Assembly (NCBI GenBank): GCA_023213395.1
Contig: CM041465.1
Location: 157,239,741-157,303,740 of the forward strand
Direction of reading: 5' to 3'
DNA: 64,000 nucleotides
DNA from: Cycas panzhihuaensis
Taxonomy: Eukaryota > Cycadophyta
In this document: in pieces, positions 47,161 through 61,442 of the stretch
How positions within the stretch are numbered: the stretch's first letter is position 1
How the letters are laid out: the number at the start of each line of letters is the position of its first letter
Position numbers and translations under genes: made by a program
The notes under the pieces: generated by a model
Told to the model about the DNA's origin: nothing
Databases searched by the model: none
The model's input: only the letters and a program-made list of their open reading frames with translations

Positions 47161-48825
47161 TAGCAATCCAACTATCCTTGGACCAACTACTTCTTTTCTC
47201 TATTTGGTTTTCTCATTGATGTGTTTGAAGTTCTCATTGTTGAATTCTCATCTTGTTATGGTCAAAACCCACAGCTCGTTCTCATCTTATTCTCATCATT
47301 TTATCATTATTGTTTTCATTATTAATCTTGATCATGTTATTAATCTTGTTCTCATTATTGATCATATTCTTGTTACTCGTCATCGCTCCCATTACCATAT
47401 GTTGGTAGTCACAAGGAAACGTCTCTATCTGCTACATCTGGGTTTGTGCATTCTGGGCGTCCTAGACTGTGGCACCACCGTTACAAGCATTCTCAATATA
47501 TCCTCCTAATTCATCATATTTTTGGCTATATTATATCATTGTGCAGTAGTAATACTTGAATATTTTGTAGACAGTCGTTGTTCTGTATTCTGAAAATCTT
47601 TGCATTGCATTCATTCTATGTGATCTATTCATCCCTGCATTCTATTCTATACCTATGATCTATACCTCCATCTCCTCTGCATCCAAGTCTTTCTGTATTT
47701 TGGTTTCCTCATAAACATTATAGTGTTTAAACATATCTTGCACAGAGCATTATCATCTACGTAAAATGACAGTTGTATAACGCTACATAGTCTATTATCT
47801 ACATTATCTAGTCTGTCACTTCATTCCATCCACCTCCACGTCATCTGTCTCCATGTCATCCTATCCATCTCTATGTTGTTTATTTTATTATCTCCATATT
47901 ACTTACATCCTCATCATCTTGTCGTTCTGACTTACGTCTGCATCATTCTTATTTGCCGGTTATCCCTGATGACATTCATTATATATACAATATATATTAC
48001 CTTTAACGCTTCTTAATAATTATCAAGTTTGATAACCATAATAATCATAATTATATCATATACCATTTATTCATTATAGTTATTATTAGTTACAATTATC
48101 TTATTAATATGATATATATATTATATTAAATATATTAAAGCACTCAACTTAAATATATATCATATATTATTTTTCTTTATTATCATTATATATATGCATA
48201 TTCAAGTCATCTAATTAAATCTTACTAATTTATATAGTTAAATTCTTAATATATTTATCATCACTTTTAACAAGGGTAAATTTGATATTTAATATTTATA
48301 TTTCATAGCTCATTTTAAGTTATTATACTTATTCTTTAACAATCAAATTATTCTATTAGTTGCAACATTTAGGATAGAACTTGACTATTTTTAAGGTTCA
48401 TATTTATGCTCATAGGTCATCACAATCTTTATTAAATAATATTTCAATCCTATGTGGAACAATTAAGTCCCATTTTCTAAGTCACTTTCCCATTTAATCA
48501 ATCTAATAGTCTATTGGATATTGAATAAGCTTTTCCTTTCTTTCCCTAAGTTATTTGTCTTCTCTGTTCTCCTCAATAATTTGTCAACCTATTTTGATTA
48601 ACTGTTTGCTTTCGACCAATGCCCACTTAAATCTTGATATTAAATTTTAGATCAATTAAGCATACTATTTTATGAAGTTTCATTCAGCATATGAGACTTA
48701 TATGTCAATAAAAAGAATTAAAAGGGTTAACAAGAGAAGCATACACTTACTTTGACACCCTGAACATGATAGTTAGATAGTGGGACTGCACATATATAGT
48801 TATTAAAGTAATAAATACTAAAGAT
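47161..48825 (+). other. Leader of gag-protease element
   Basis: AT-rich leader without a domain. The open frame at 47204-47509 consists of degenerate repeats of CTTGTTCTCATTATTGATCAT-like text and is unlikely to be a gene. Confidence 0.6.
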
Positions 48826-50420
48826 ATGATAGACAATACCATCCAAAAGGATATCATCGAATCAATCACTCAAGTAGTCTACGAAACAGTTCAAACATCA
48901 AATGCTCTCTTAAATCATACATTACACCAGATCTTGGATAAATTGACAATCATAGCAATGAATAGGAAGGAAGACATGATTGTTTCAGATTCAGAGGATG
49001 AGGCAATGAATTGGCAATCTCATATCAGACCGTTAAAAAATATTCTAATCCTCAGATGACTCTAATTAATACTGAGAATAAACCTATCAGAAAATACCTT
49101 AATGAATATCGCAATATAACCCCTGAAGAATCAAAGATAGTGGGTTTTCAAGCATATCTCAATTGCTTATAAAATATCCAAATATAGAAAAATAAAAAGT
49201 TAGAAAAAATAACTATACAACGTTTCAATATGAAGAAAAAATCGCACGAGCTGAGAGTATAGATCCAACAAATAGAAAATTGCTTTTGCTTAATAGAAAT
49301 TGAGCCAGCAGAGTAAGTCCCATTAGCCACCCTACATATAGATGGGATAGCATGTGAATGGTAGAAGTGTGTTGAACGAACCTCTTTTCGAGATCAACTA
49401 CCAACCTGGAAAGAATTCGTGCATTTATTCATTGAGCGATTTAAAACTGTATCTAATCGTGATTATTATTGAGTTACAAAAATTAAAGTAAACTGGCTTT
49501 GTGGAAGAATATAGCACAGCATTCACGAGGCTAAGCTATGTATTAGGAGATATTCTAAATAATCGACTTATCCAGTTATATAAAGATGGTCTTATAAGAG
49601 AGATCCAAGCTGTTGTTAAAATTCAAGAACTAAAGGACCTTAACAAGGCAATATAGTTAACCAAAATACATGAAGATAAATACAATACCTTATGCAAAAT
49701 AGGCACAGATCCTTATATTCCTCTACCTAGTTGACATAATCCTTTACCAAGTGTTCAACATAAACAAGTATCAATCAACCTAAATCAACCTGCTAAATCA
49801 ATCATTCAAAAATTAAAAACAAAGCAAGAAGAGTTAAGAAAAAGAAACTTATGCTTTAGATGTGAGGAGAAGTGGGAACCTCGGCATAAATGTCAAAAGA
49901 ACCAATTATATACAATCAGATTACTGCCTGATGATAATATTGACGAAGAAGAATAAGGATCCAAAAATAATCAAGGAAATTATTATCATTCGAAATATCA
50001 ATAGAGCTACAGTAATCTCAAAGACGACCATCCGCAAATGTCACTATCAGTAATGAATAGTTTTAATCAATCAAATACATTAAAATTGTAGGGATCTATC
50101 AAAAATCAAGTTGTGATAATCTTGATAGATTCATGTAACACACATAATTTCATTGATCAAAATTGTGCATAACAATTCAAGTTATTTCCATTAAGGACTC
50201 CTCGTTTCCAGGTAATTGTGGGAGGAAGACAGGTAATCTTAGGCCAAGGTATAATGAAGAACCTTAACCTCATGTTTAACAACATCGGCATTATAAAAGA
50301 TTTCTATGTCATGGATATCGGTGGTGTAGATATTGTGTTGGCCAGTCAATGGGTCAGTACACTGGGAACCTTTGAAATGAATATTAATGAACAATTTATG
50401 TGATTTAAGAAAGAAGGAAG
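48826..50420 (+). pseudogene. Gypsy-type Gag and aspartic protease
   Basis: The start region reads MIDNTIQKDIIESITQVVYE. The capsid (retrotrans_gag) part is at about 49320-49640: ATLHIDGIACEWYKCVERTS, WKEFVHLFIERFK, then in another frame GFVEEYSTAFTRLSYVLGD and LIREIQAVVKIQELKDL. The zinc knuckle at about 49845-49895 is LCFRCEEKWEPRHKC. The protease at about 50090-50400 has VIILIDSCNTHNFID (usual IDSGSTHNFI, Gly now Cys), IGGVDIVLASQW and LGTFEMNI. At least two frameshifts occur. Coding ends without RT. Confidence 0.85.
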
Positions 50421-50679
50421 AATCATCACGTTATCAGGAAAAATATTGAATAAAACTAAAGTCATACCATGCAAGGATCAAGATGAAGAAGTCAAGAAGC
50501 AACCACAAGCATTCCAAAAATATAGTTAAGGTTTTCAACTAGAAAAATCTTCCAATAAATACCTACAACATCCATCTAATTGCCTAATGGATTCTACTAC
50601 AATGAAGGACAATGTATGTTTAAGGGACTACAATCGTTCGACTATGTTTTGTGAGCGAAACATCTTAAGGGGAAGGAAT

Positions 50680-51125
<446 letters not shown>

Positions 51126-51406
51126 TTTCCCCTTGTTAAATGGACAAAAAGATATTAAAGAAAAGAAGAATGAGATATGCACAAATAGCTACCAAAGATT
51201 GGAATCCCTGGGCATTACAACTCCTTGTATTGTTCTTCTAAACCTATAAAAGAGAAAAGGAAAGCAAACAATACTAAGTATGTTATGATTAAAACTTGAA
51301 AATATTTCCAAATCTACTTTCACAATCTCCTTCACCATATGGATTATCCGTGAGAAGGAAGCGATGGCTCCATTGCAAGTACAAATGAGAAATATAAAGG
51401 AACTAA
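51126..51406 (-). other. Copia leader (distal part, next to primer site)
   Basis: Reverse complement of 54455-54712 of the complete element, including TTTGTCCATTTAA and AATATTTTCAAGTT-like text. Confidence 0.85.
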
Positions 51407-51418
51407 GCTTTGATATCA
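51407..51418 (-). other. Copia primer-binding site (decayed)
   Basis: The minus strand reads TGATATCAAAGC, the plant Copia site TGGTATCAGAGC with two G-to-A changes. Confidence 0.85.
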
Positions 51419-51420
51419 CA

Positions 51421-51717
51421 TGAAAGGAGGGGATCTATCCTTCATCTCTATGCACTATACACAAAGGTAAACATGGGAGTAAGAGAGACTTGAGAGAAAA
51501 ATAGTAGCTCTCACAAAATAAGGAGGTAAAAATAAGCCTCTTCCATTGAGCTTTTACCTTTATATTGAGAGAGGGAGCATTAGAGTTAGGTGAAATAAAA
51601 TTACACATAATGCACATGAAAGTGCATTTCACTTAAGTGATCCAATCTAAAGTTTACTTAAAGCCCTTTTATGAATAATCAACTAATGTAATGACCTTGT
51701 AATATTAATCTATTTCA
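51421..51717 (-). repeat. Copia 5' LTR (minus strand)
   Basis: 297 bp, starting TGAAATAGATTAATATT on the minus strand and ending CTTTCA, aligned with the 298-bp LTRs at 54143 and 61443. Confidence 0.9.
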
Positions 51718-53990
51718 CATATAAGGCTTTCTTGAGCTTATAAACTAAGTTTTCTTTAGTTGAAATAATATAGCCAAGAGGTTGCTCCAAGAAAACCTCT
51801 TTTGTAAGCTCTCTATTAAGAAAAGTACTCTTCATATTCAATTGGTAGATTGGCCAAGTAAATTGGGTTGCTAATGACATTACTAAATAAAATATGTTTA
51901 TGTTAGTTATCGATGCAAAGGTCTCATCATAGTTGAACCCTTCTTATTATTTGAAACCTTTTACAACAAGATGATCTTTGTGATGCTCGACAGTGTTGTT
52001 TGTATGGAGTTTAGTTTTATAGAGCCATCTATAATCAATTACATTTTTCTCAGGTGATAATTATGTTAGCTCTCAAGTTTCATTTTCTAGGATGGAGTTC
52101 ATCCCTTCATCCATATCTACTTTCTATGTTTTATCTTTGATTACCTACTCAAATATGGAAGGCTTGGGAGTTTCTAGGACACATGCTGTTAGGACAAAAT
52201 TGGTGGAGTGTCTCATCTTTGATGGCCTTTTAGCAACTATAGGAGGAGAAGGAGCATCTTTTAATAATTGTTAAACCCACTTGGAAAGTTGTTGAATACT
52301 AATGGTTTCCACCTGAAGGTCATCAACTAAAATGTGTGGCATAGAGGTGCTTGCATCTGATATAGTCATTGAAGATGATGTGGCTAAAGATGAACCTAGT
52401 ATATAAGAGGATGTAGGTGTTGGTGGCTCTAGAATTGATGCAAGAGGCACTTGAGATGCATAAACATCATCTTCTACTATATACTAAAGTTTTGAGGTGT
52501 CTAGGTCCTGAGCATCTTTAGCAAAAATGACATCCCAAGTGGTGTGGGCTTAGTTCCTAACAATAATAAATACTTTATATGCTTTGCAACTAGGTACATA
52601 CCCAAGGAAGATGTACTTAAGGATCTTATTATCTAGTTTTTTTCTATTCTCCTTTGGAACAAGTTTGTTTATCATACATCTAAATATTTTTAAATGTGTA
52701 ATTGTTAGTTTAAGTCTTGTCCAAGCCTCCTCAAGAGTGATGTTTCTAACAACCATTATGGGACTCTAGTTTATGAGATAGTCAGCTATTATGATAGCAT
52801 CATCCCAAACTCTTATAGCAAGGTTAGCCCCACTCAACATAGCTTTAGCTTTATTCACTAATAATTAGTTCATTCTCTCAACTATACCATTTTGTTGAGG
52901 TATGTGAGGTGCAAAAAACTAATATTTAATGCCATGTTATTTATAGAAATTAGTGAATTGATTTAAGATATACTACCCTCCATTATCTGATTTAAGGGTC
53001 TTAATAGTTAATCCACTTCCATTTTCTATCTTAACTTGAAACTCCTTGAATTTATCAAGGGCTTCATACTTATTCCTTGAGAAGTATACTAAAACTTTCG
53101 TAGAATAATCATTTATAAAAGTCATGAAAAATAGACTACTATTGAGGGATTAAATTGGCATAGGCCCATAAATATCTCAGTGAACCAACTCCAATAGTTT
53201 AGAGACTCTCTATGCATTCTTAGATGGGAATTTTTCTATTTATTATTTTCCCATAAGGCATGCCTCACAAATACATATATTTCTCTTTATCTTGGGAAGT
53301 CCATGCATTATATGAAGCCTAGACATGAGGTTTAGACTCTACATGTTTAGGCGACCTAGGCATTGATGCCATAGTTAGTCTTTAACACTGTTTGAGGGAG
53401 CCTCCTCATCAGTAAAGGAGCATTCACCTAGTTCTTGAATAGAAGGTTGGTCCTCTACCATTATTTCCTTACCCTTGTCAAGTTGGGTACTTTGAGCCAT
53501 TGAACATGATTCTATAGGTGGATTATTTACTAGAGGAACACCATCAATCTTGTATAAGTCATTGTCTTCATGTCTTGTTGCTATAAGTTATCCAATTGTA
53601 TGAGTTATAATGGTGCAGATACCTTGACTAAAGAGGATATCCAAATTCTTCTTATCGATTTGGCTAACTAAAAGTAGATTCATTTTTATGCTTGGAACTA
53701 GGAATACATTATTAATACAATACCTTATTTTAGAGTCCTTCAAAGCTATTAAAGCCCTTCCAATTTTAGTCACATTATATATCATATTATCTCCAAATTT
53801 GACTATTTGTGTATTAATTAAATAGGTCTCTTTCAACATATCTTCTATGCTAGTCATATGGTAAGTAGCACCTGAGTCAAATATCCAAGAGTTATTATCA
53901 TGTTGAGATGATAATGCTACAAATAATAGGTTTTAAAAGGAGGTATCATAAGCATCTACCATATGGCCTCATTCTTAAGTATTGGGGTTC
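51718..53990 (-). pseudogene. Third Copia polyprotein (protease, integrase, start of RT)
   Basis: Minus strand. Protease at about 53910: SWIFDSGATYHMTSIEDML, with an intact DSGA. Pre-integrase at 53588-53857: GRALIALKDSKIRYCINNVF, PSIKMNLLLVSQI. Integrase: WSWFTEIFMGLCQFNP (first part), PQQNGIVERMN with the catalytic Glu (about 52880), then EAWTRLKLTITHLKIFRCM and KYIFLGYVPSCKAY (52550-52756). The RT start includes HKDHLVVKGF, QLNMKSTFLN and LVYKLKKAL, where it is cut exactly by the LTR of the neighbouring Copia. It belongs to a Copia family different from its two neighbours. The rest of RT and RNase H is not found. Confidence 0.87.
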
Positions 53991-54059
53991 GTCCTTTTAT
54001 TCCTGAGTAGGAATCATTGCCTATTATGCTATTATTAGTTATGTTTAGGTCTTTGGTTC

Positions 54060-54142
54060 TTATTTTGTTGATAGAATTAGCCTAGTTATTTATACAATGG
54101 CCCTCCTTATAGATAGATAGGGCCTCCTTGTTGTGAAATAGG
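54060..54142. repeat. Minisatellite, left part (interrupted by Copia)
   Basis: Contains ATAGGGCCTCCTTGTTG and related units of the array that continues at 61741. The last five bases, ATAGG (54138-54142), are the target copy of the inserted Copia. Confidence 0.8.
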
Positions 54143-54440
54143 TGAAAAGGGTTAATGACACAAGGTCATTACATTAGTTGATTATTTTGAAAAAGGGTTT
54201 TAACTGAACTTTAAATTAGATCACTTAAGTGAAATGCCCTTTCATGTGCATTATCTGTAATTTCATTTCACCTAACTCTAATTCTCCCTCTCTTAATATA
54301 AAAGTAAAAGCTCAATAGAGGAGATTCATTCTTACCTCCCCATTTTGTAAGAGCTACTTTCTTTCTCTCAAGTCTCTCTTACTCCCATGTTTGCCTTTGT
54401 GTTTAGTGCATAGAGATGAAGGATAGATCCACTCTTTTCA
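54143..54440 (+). repeat. Copia 5' LTR
   Basis: Starts TGAAAAGGGTTAATGACACA and ends CACTCTTTTCA. CTCTTAATATAAAAG (about 54290-54304) may be the TATA region, since it lies about 100 bp before the end and the sequence after it is pyrimidine-rich; this is inference. Confidence 0.95.
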
Positions 54441-54442
54441 TG

Positions 54443-54454
54443 TGGTATCAGAGC
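54443..54454 (+). other. Copia primer-binding site
   Basis: TGGTATCAGAGC, perfect, two bases after the 5' LTR. Confidence 0.95.
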
Positions 54455-56449
54455 TTGATTCCTTCATATTCCTCACTTATACCCACAATCCATGCGGTAA
54501 AGGAGATTGTGAAAGTAAATTTAGAAATATTTTCAAGTTATTATGATAGCATATTTTGTATTATTTGCTTTTCCTTTCTCTTTTATAAGTCTAGAAGTAT
54601 AATATAAGGAGTTGTAAGGCCTAAGGATTCCAATCCTTTGTTGGCCATTCACGCTATCCCATTCTTCCTTTTATTTCCAGTCTTTTTGTCCATTTAATAA
54701 GGGGAAATGTTGCCAAAATTTTTCCAGCATTTAGAAGAATGATTGTAAGGGGAGGCTTTACCCATTTTTTTAAAAAGAATTTTAATCTATTTAAAATATC
54801 CATCATTGTATGCTCTCACCTTGCCCATATTGGGATCTTGGTGATCAAAAAATGATGGAAATTTCATATGGTATCATGTGTTAATGAGATATTAGGAAGC
54901 TAAAATTTGTATAGAAATATAATTTGATTGTTGAACTTCACAGGTCTGCAAAATCTTCTATAGAGCTCTAATTGAAGTGATTATAATTGTCAAAGATGAG
55001 GCTCTGAGTCTAATTTACAGCACAAAAATCAACACCTAATTTGGATGCCGTATGAGGAAGTTATTGTTGTTTTAGTGAATAGTAGTTATTTTTAGTAAGA
55101 ATTCTAGAAAAATATAATTTCCTAACTTTGCAGGGCTGCCAAAAACTTTCCAGAACTCATTTGGACCTGATTCTACTTCCTAAAGATGAAGCTATGAGTC
55201 TAGTTTGCAACATAAAAATTGACACTCCATTTTGACATCGTGGGAGAAAGTTATTACTGATTTAGTGAAGACTACTTTCTTTTGTATTAACAAAAAAAAA
55301 AAGTGAAGAAAATTTCTTCCTTCTTTTTATAAGGCTTAAAAGCCCATTATAAAAGTGAGAGAAAAAAAAAATACCTGGATCTGAGAAATATCTAGTGTCC
55401 TCACTCACTTATTAGCATTGCATTTTAGCACTCTAAAATCACTCAAAGTAAGCACTCTAAAGACACTTCAAGAAAGCATTCCAAGTAAGCATTCTATTTT
55501 CAGTTAAATGTACGTTTGATGCAATTCGATAATCTTTTCACTCTTCCTAAAAGGAATGCATTACGTACACTATTTTTTGCCATCTTGTACCTGTTCATAC
55601 ACTCACCAAGGTTCATATACCTTAGTTGGTAGAATGTCTTACCATAAAGGAGGTGTGGGTTTCAAGTTGGGACTAGACTAAACCAGAATATTGGTGAGGT
55701 TTGGTTAGCCACACCTTAGTGCCTCAATCATGGATCATCCTGATAACCAACTGGGAAAACTGAAACTTTAATACAACATTAAAATATACCTAATCCAATA
55801 TCTGTCATAGCCATGGGTATGCACGTACCACTCTTTAGAGGAGGTATATAGCTGCTCATTGATGAACTGGATGAGGATTGGGAGTACCCAGGCTCTGTTG
55901 TGACTTGGATTTCATCACCAAGTACAATTGCGAGTATTACAGGTGAAGGCCAACTTAATTCTACTAGAAGCCTAAGCATCATGTCAACAACCTCAACTAC
56001 ACATTGGACACAAGTTAGAGGTTATTGGGTTGATTATGCATCTTACATTTGAGTTTCAAGTTGTGTAAACCTAATGATGTCAGCTTCTATATTGGCCTAC
56101 AATCTTATATATTGATCACTTACTTATTTGTAAAAAGTAATCCATAGTGTAATCACAATCATAGTACTTCTCATATTCCTATTGCATCAGGTTAATATGT
56201 GCCACAAGTGTTAGTGGCTAATTTTTATCATAGTGCTTCTCATATTCCTACTGCATCAGGTTAATATTTGTCACAAGTGTTGGTGACTTTTCTCTAAGTT
56301 GCTCTCTTTATCTTTGAGCAACCATTTTTACTTCTTCTCCCTTCTGCTACACTACTTCATTACATTTCCCATTTGTAAAGAGTGATTGGTCATTTATTGC
56401 CATCACTTTTATAGTCCCTTGTTTATTTCTTCCTTTCTAAAAAGATACC
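54455..56449 (+). other. Copia leader
   Basis: Non-coding, 2 kb. It contains a repeated block around AGTAATTATTATT-like and TCTAGTTTGCA(A/G)CA(T/C)AAAAAT text (about 54985-55100 and 55170-55270). Near 56160-56290 it contains a duplicated CATAGT(A/G)CTTCTCATATTCCTA segment. No gene. Confidence 0.8.
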
Positions 56450-59400
56450 ATGTCTTCACAGTTCAAGCAAAATGTGAACTGCATTCTAAAAAGGAAAGAA
56501 AATTGGGACATGTGGTTCACTGGTGTTAGAAATGTTTCAAAGTATGAAGGTCTATGGAGAGATCACTTACAACCCACACCATCTATTGCAGCTATAGCTA
56601 CCAAAACTGCTTCAAGAGGAGGTGCTCTAACTGCTCCCACTTAAGCTGTAACTAAACGCTAATGGGAACTTGATGATGATAAAATCCATTCAAGGATACT
56701 GCTTGTCACTGATTATTCCCTGCATAATCTCATTGATGAAGTTATACATGATACAGCATGGAAAGTTCTTGAAGTTCTTAAGAAGAACTTTAACACTAAA
56801 TCATACTTAGAATTTGTTCACTTAGTCCTGAAGATGAACAAATTAAAAATGTAGAAAGGACACGCAAGTGAGACAATCAATCTCCTTTGTCCAATCAAGC
56901 AAGCCATTAATAAAGATTTTAAAACTCAATGCATTACATGGGTTTTCTTGATTTAGTCATGTCTCCATATCCCAGATTACAAAAATCTATTGGGAAATCT
57001 TCAATCTAGTGGTACTTTGAAGACTCTAAACTTTGAGAACCTTACTGATAAGTTCATTGAATTTAATAAGACCTTTGATACCAACTTTACCACTATATCA
57101 GATCAAGTTGATGCTACTTTTGAAGTGGAAGAAGATCTTTGCTATACCAAAAATCAAGGTCAATACTCTCGTAGAGGTGGTAATTCTCGTGGAAGATGAA
57201 GAGGTGGACAACAAGGACAATGTCTTCTTAGTCAACAGGCTTCTCAACTCCAACAAAAATAGTCTCAAGGCTAAGGCCAAAATAATCAACTTGGACCTAA
57301 ATCCAGTAATTAGAGACAATCCAACCAACTTAATACTTGGACTAGAAATCAAACAATTGTGTGCCAAAGGTGTAATAGAAAAGGACATTATACCAAAAAT
57401 TGTAGAACTACCACCAACAAACTACCAAGTTATCAATAGCGCCATGGTGTACATAATGTTGATAATACTTCTTTTGAAGATGCTTTTGGTGGAACACAAT
57501 TTGCTCATGCACACCTTTAAAGAATTAGGACCACTTCATTAAATATTGTTGATAGATCCACTAAGTATATTGAGGCTCATTGTGGCTATGCTTATTCACT
57601 TTTGCCTTCACCACTTGGAGTTGCAAATAGTGCCACCTTAAATACTTCATCGTGGATCATGAATACTGGAGCAAAATAACATATGACTTGTCATCACTAG
57701 TTCTTTCAAGATTTTGACTCTAAAGTTCGTGGTGTTATATACATGGCTAACAAATCATCTCAGCCAATCGAAGGACTTGGAATTGTTTGCCTGAAACTCC
57801 CATGCCTTCCAGATTTTACACTTGTTGATGTTTTATATATTCATGCTCTGAAGCAGAATCTGCTCTCCCTGTCCACCTTTATCTCTCATGGATTTGATCT
57901 AAATGTAACTGCAAACAATCAAACTCTTTGTGTCATTCACCCTCCTTCAAATGTTGTGGTTATGACCGGAACTCTTGATGGCAAACTTTTTCACCTAACT
58001 GGCTTACCATCCTCTGAAGCTAACTATGTTGATGATGAATCTGCTTTTACCACAACCACGACTCCTCAAAAGTTGTCCCAAGTAGCTCTATGGAATGCTC
58101 GTATGGGCCATATCAAAATTGATCATTTAAGAGAACTACAAGACACTCTTCCTAGTTTGCCTAAGTTCCCCTCTAAGCCCTTTAAATGTGAAGCATGTAT
58201 TATTGCTAAATCTCAAAGACAACCCTTTCCTCGTAGTCAATGGAAATCTAGCCAACCTTTGTAGCTTATACACTTAGATATATGCAGTCTTATGCCCATC
58301 CCTTCTCTCAAAAAGAAGTGGTACTATATTACTTTCATTGATGATTTTACTAAGAAAGTATGAGTTACTTTTCTTGCAAAGAAAGATAAAGCTTTTTCTA
58401 TGTTTCAAGCTTTCAACGCCCACATGGAAAATGAATCTAGATTCAAGATCAAAATACTCAGCACTGACAATGGTGGTTAGTACACATCCAATGTGTTTGA
58501 ATTGTACCTACATCAACATGGAATCAAACATCAGACCAATGTTGTAGGTGCACCCCAACAAAATGGGGTTGCCAAGCACATGAATAGGACCATTATGAAT
58601 ATGGCTCGTGCTATGCTGGTATATAAGAATGTCCCTATCTATCTTTGGGTTGAGGCTATTTGGACTGTTGTTTATTACATCGACACTATTAGTCCCTCCA
58701 AGCTCAGCCCCTCTCCATATGAAATGTGGTATGGACAAACCCCCTCTATCTCCCACTTCAGAATTTTTTGCTCTACTTGTTATGGTCATATTCTGGAGGA
58801 ACATAGAAATAAGCTCAAAGATAGAGCCATCAAAGGCATCTTTGTCAGATACCCTATGGAAAAAAATGGATACAAGGTTTTCATACCTTCACAGCGAAAA
58901 ATCATCATCACTAGAGATGTTATCTTTGCAGAGACTGAAGATCAATTACTCAGACTTGACTCCAAGATGCCTTCATATCGATTTAATGATGACATTGAAT
59001 TTGATATCTAGATTCCAAAATTTAGGGGGGCAAATGCTGAACAGTTGCTTAAAATCTTAGAATTTGACAATAGTACCTTAGAGGATACAAGTTGTGACTC
59101 CAAGCCAATGTGTACACATCCAATATAATCATTTATGAATAGCCAAGTTGACAAAGGCAAAGTTATAGTAGAAGGATCATCTTCTCCAACATCTGTGGCT
59201 GGCCCATCTTCTTCAGCATCGTCAACTTCCTCCATGCCAAATATTTCACATGATCCTTTTCAGGATCAAAACGAAGATCAAAAGGTTGTGGAAATGAAAA
59301 CCTCATTCCCAACTCAAGGTTTTCGTGAAGCCTACCAGCTACATAATGATATGCAACTAGATGAGGTAGGCAAAACTAACACTAGAAGTGCCCATAGAGC

Positions 59401-61009
59401 AAGGATGCATGAGTCACTTTCTGTTGAGCTTGAACCAGTAGAACTGCATATTGCTCTTAATGAAGAGCCCCTAACGTACCAAGAAGTTGTAAAGCATGCA
59501 GCATGGAGAAATACCATGAACGAAGAGTATCAATCTCTTATTAAGAACAGTACATGGGAGCTTGTTGATCTACCACTTGGAAGAAAGATAGTTTAAAATA
59601 AATGGGTGTTCAAAAATAAGTATAGATCAGATGGCACCCTAGAAAAACACAAGGTGAGGTTGGTAGCAAAAGGATTCACGCAAAGGGAAGGCATTGACTA
59701 TACTGAAATCTTTACTCCTACAACTAAGTGGCCTACAATCATAACTCTTATAGCCTTGGTTGCTTAATAAGGTTGAAAAATCCACCAACTCGATGTTAAG
59801 ACCGCATTTCTCAATGGGGACCTTAAAGAAGAAATTTACATGGCTCAGCCAGAAGGATACAAGATTGACGGTCAGGAGCATAAAGTTTACAGGCTCAAAA
59901 AGTCCTTGTACGGCTTAAAGCAAGCCCCTCATACTTGGTTTACCAAGTTGTCTGAAAGAATGAGGCAGCTTGGATATGAGGTTTGTGACTATTAAGATAT
60001 TAATGCAACATTATTCATCAAGTGCCAAAATAATAACGTCACTTACCTCTTAATCTTTGTAGATGACATGCTCATAATGGGGAATAGTGAACACGTAATC
60101 AACCAGCTAAAGAAGGACCTTGCTAAAACTTTTAAATTATCTGACCTCAGGTTGATGAAATATTACTTGGGAATTGAAGTAACTCAAAACGATGGCAAAA
60201 TCTTTCTCTCCCAAGAAAAATATATGAATGATCTTCTAACAAAGTTTCAGTTGGAAGGTGCTTGACTAGTGGATACATCTATGGAGCCTAATATTAAACT
60301 CTTAGTTGATGATGAAAATAGGGAGGTAGACGCAACACTCTATAGGCAACTTGTAGGTAGTCTCATCTATACTACCAACACAAGGCCAGATATTACACAC
60401 TATGTCAGCATTCTTGCAAGATTCATGACAAATCCTAAGCAGAATCATTGGCAAGCTGCAATATGAGTATTAAGGTACCTAAAGATGACTAACAAATATG
60501 GTTTCTTGTATGAACCTAATGCAGAATTTAAACTTTATGCATACACAGACTTAAAGTTTGCTAGAGATAAAGACACATTAAGATCTACGTCTGGGTACAT
60601 AACATTTCTTGGAATAGCACCAATATCATGGAGATCCAGACGACAGAAGATAGTTGCGGACTCAACTACCGAAGCTGAGTACATTGCTGCTTCTGAGACA
60701 AGCAAGGAGGTGATATGTCTTAGAAAATTATTGAATACATTAAATGCCACCCAAACAAGTTCTACTAGCTTATATATAAATAATCAATGTACAATCCAGA
60801 TGGCCAAAAATCATGTATTTCATGATCGTACCAAACATATAAGTATAAAAGTCCACAAGATTAGAGAACTAGTTCATGATGGCATAATTCAACTAGAGTA
60901 CTACCCCACAGCAGATCAAGTGGCTGATATCTTCACCAAACCACTAAAGAGGGTGAAGTTTGAACAGTTTCGAAAGCAACTTGGCCTTAGGGCCTCTATC
61001 TCTGATTAA
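56450..61009 (+). pseudogene. Copia Gag-Pol polyprotein (single frame with stops)
   Basis: One frame runs from the gag ATG to the RNase H stop. Gag: MSSQFKQNVNCILKRKENWD. Zinc knuckle near 57355: CQRCNRKGHYTKNC. Protease near 57652: SWIMNTGAK, with the DSGA site changed to NTGA. Integrase: HIKIDHLRELQ, CEACIIAKSQRQPF, LIHLDICS, ILSTDNGG, then APQQNGVAKHMNRT, where the catalytic Glu has become Lys. RT: NKWVFKNKYRSDGTLEKHK, HQLDVKTAFLNGDLKEEIYM, SLYGLKQAPHTWF, IFVDDML (intact). RNase H: YTDLKFARDKDTLRSTSGY, STTEAEYIAASETSKE, VADIFTKPLK. About twenty in-frame stops stand mainly in place of Gln and Arg codons. There is no frameshift. Confidence 0.95.
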
Positions 61010-61442
61010 TTGAAGGAGATGACAATAGGACCATCATACTCTATCTCATTCGTGAAAACCCCTTATGGGCACAGAAGAATAAGAGTAAGTCTCTGCTCTA
61101 TCCCATTCATGAAAATCCCATATGGGCACGAAAGGATAAGGGTTCTATCATTTTGGAAAATCGGAACCTATGAAAACCTGAAAGGGCATGGGGGATGACC
61201 AAATGGTATATGGAGACTCAGCAGATTTTAGCTACAAAATTCATTGTATCGATTGGCTATTTGGCTATATTTAAAGAGTTGCCTGAGCCAGGTTAGTAGA
61301 TTAGAAAATTTGTGGGTTTTCTTCCCCATGAGGGTTTCCCACAAAAGAGTCATAGTAGTTTGCTTTGTAAGAGGCTCAAATAAAAACCTCATAGAATAGA
61401 ATAAAATATGATGAAATGACCTTTTACCATTAAGAGGGAGAT
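61010..61442 (+). repeat. Copia 3' untranslated region with tandem repeat and polypurine tract
   Basis: Three imperfect units around GTGAAAACCCC.TATGGGCACAGAAGAATAAG from 61045 to 61200, as at 555-700. AAGAGGGAGA stands just before the 3' LTR. Confidence 0.8.

Noticed and set aside
47204-47509. 101-codon open frame in the gag-protease element leader
   Set aside because: Built of degenerate short repeats and lies before the true gag.
57033-57542. 169-codon open frame overlapping Copia gag
   Set aside because: Wrong frame of the gag-zinc knuckle region; the frame shared by the rest of the polyprotein gives the known motifs.
58608-59060. 150-codon open frame over Copia integrase
   Set aside because: Alternative frame of the integrase, whose true frame holds PQQNGVAKHMNRT and KGIFVRYP motifs.
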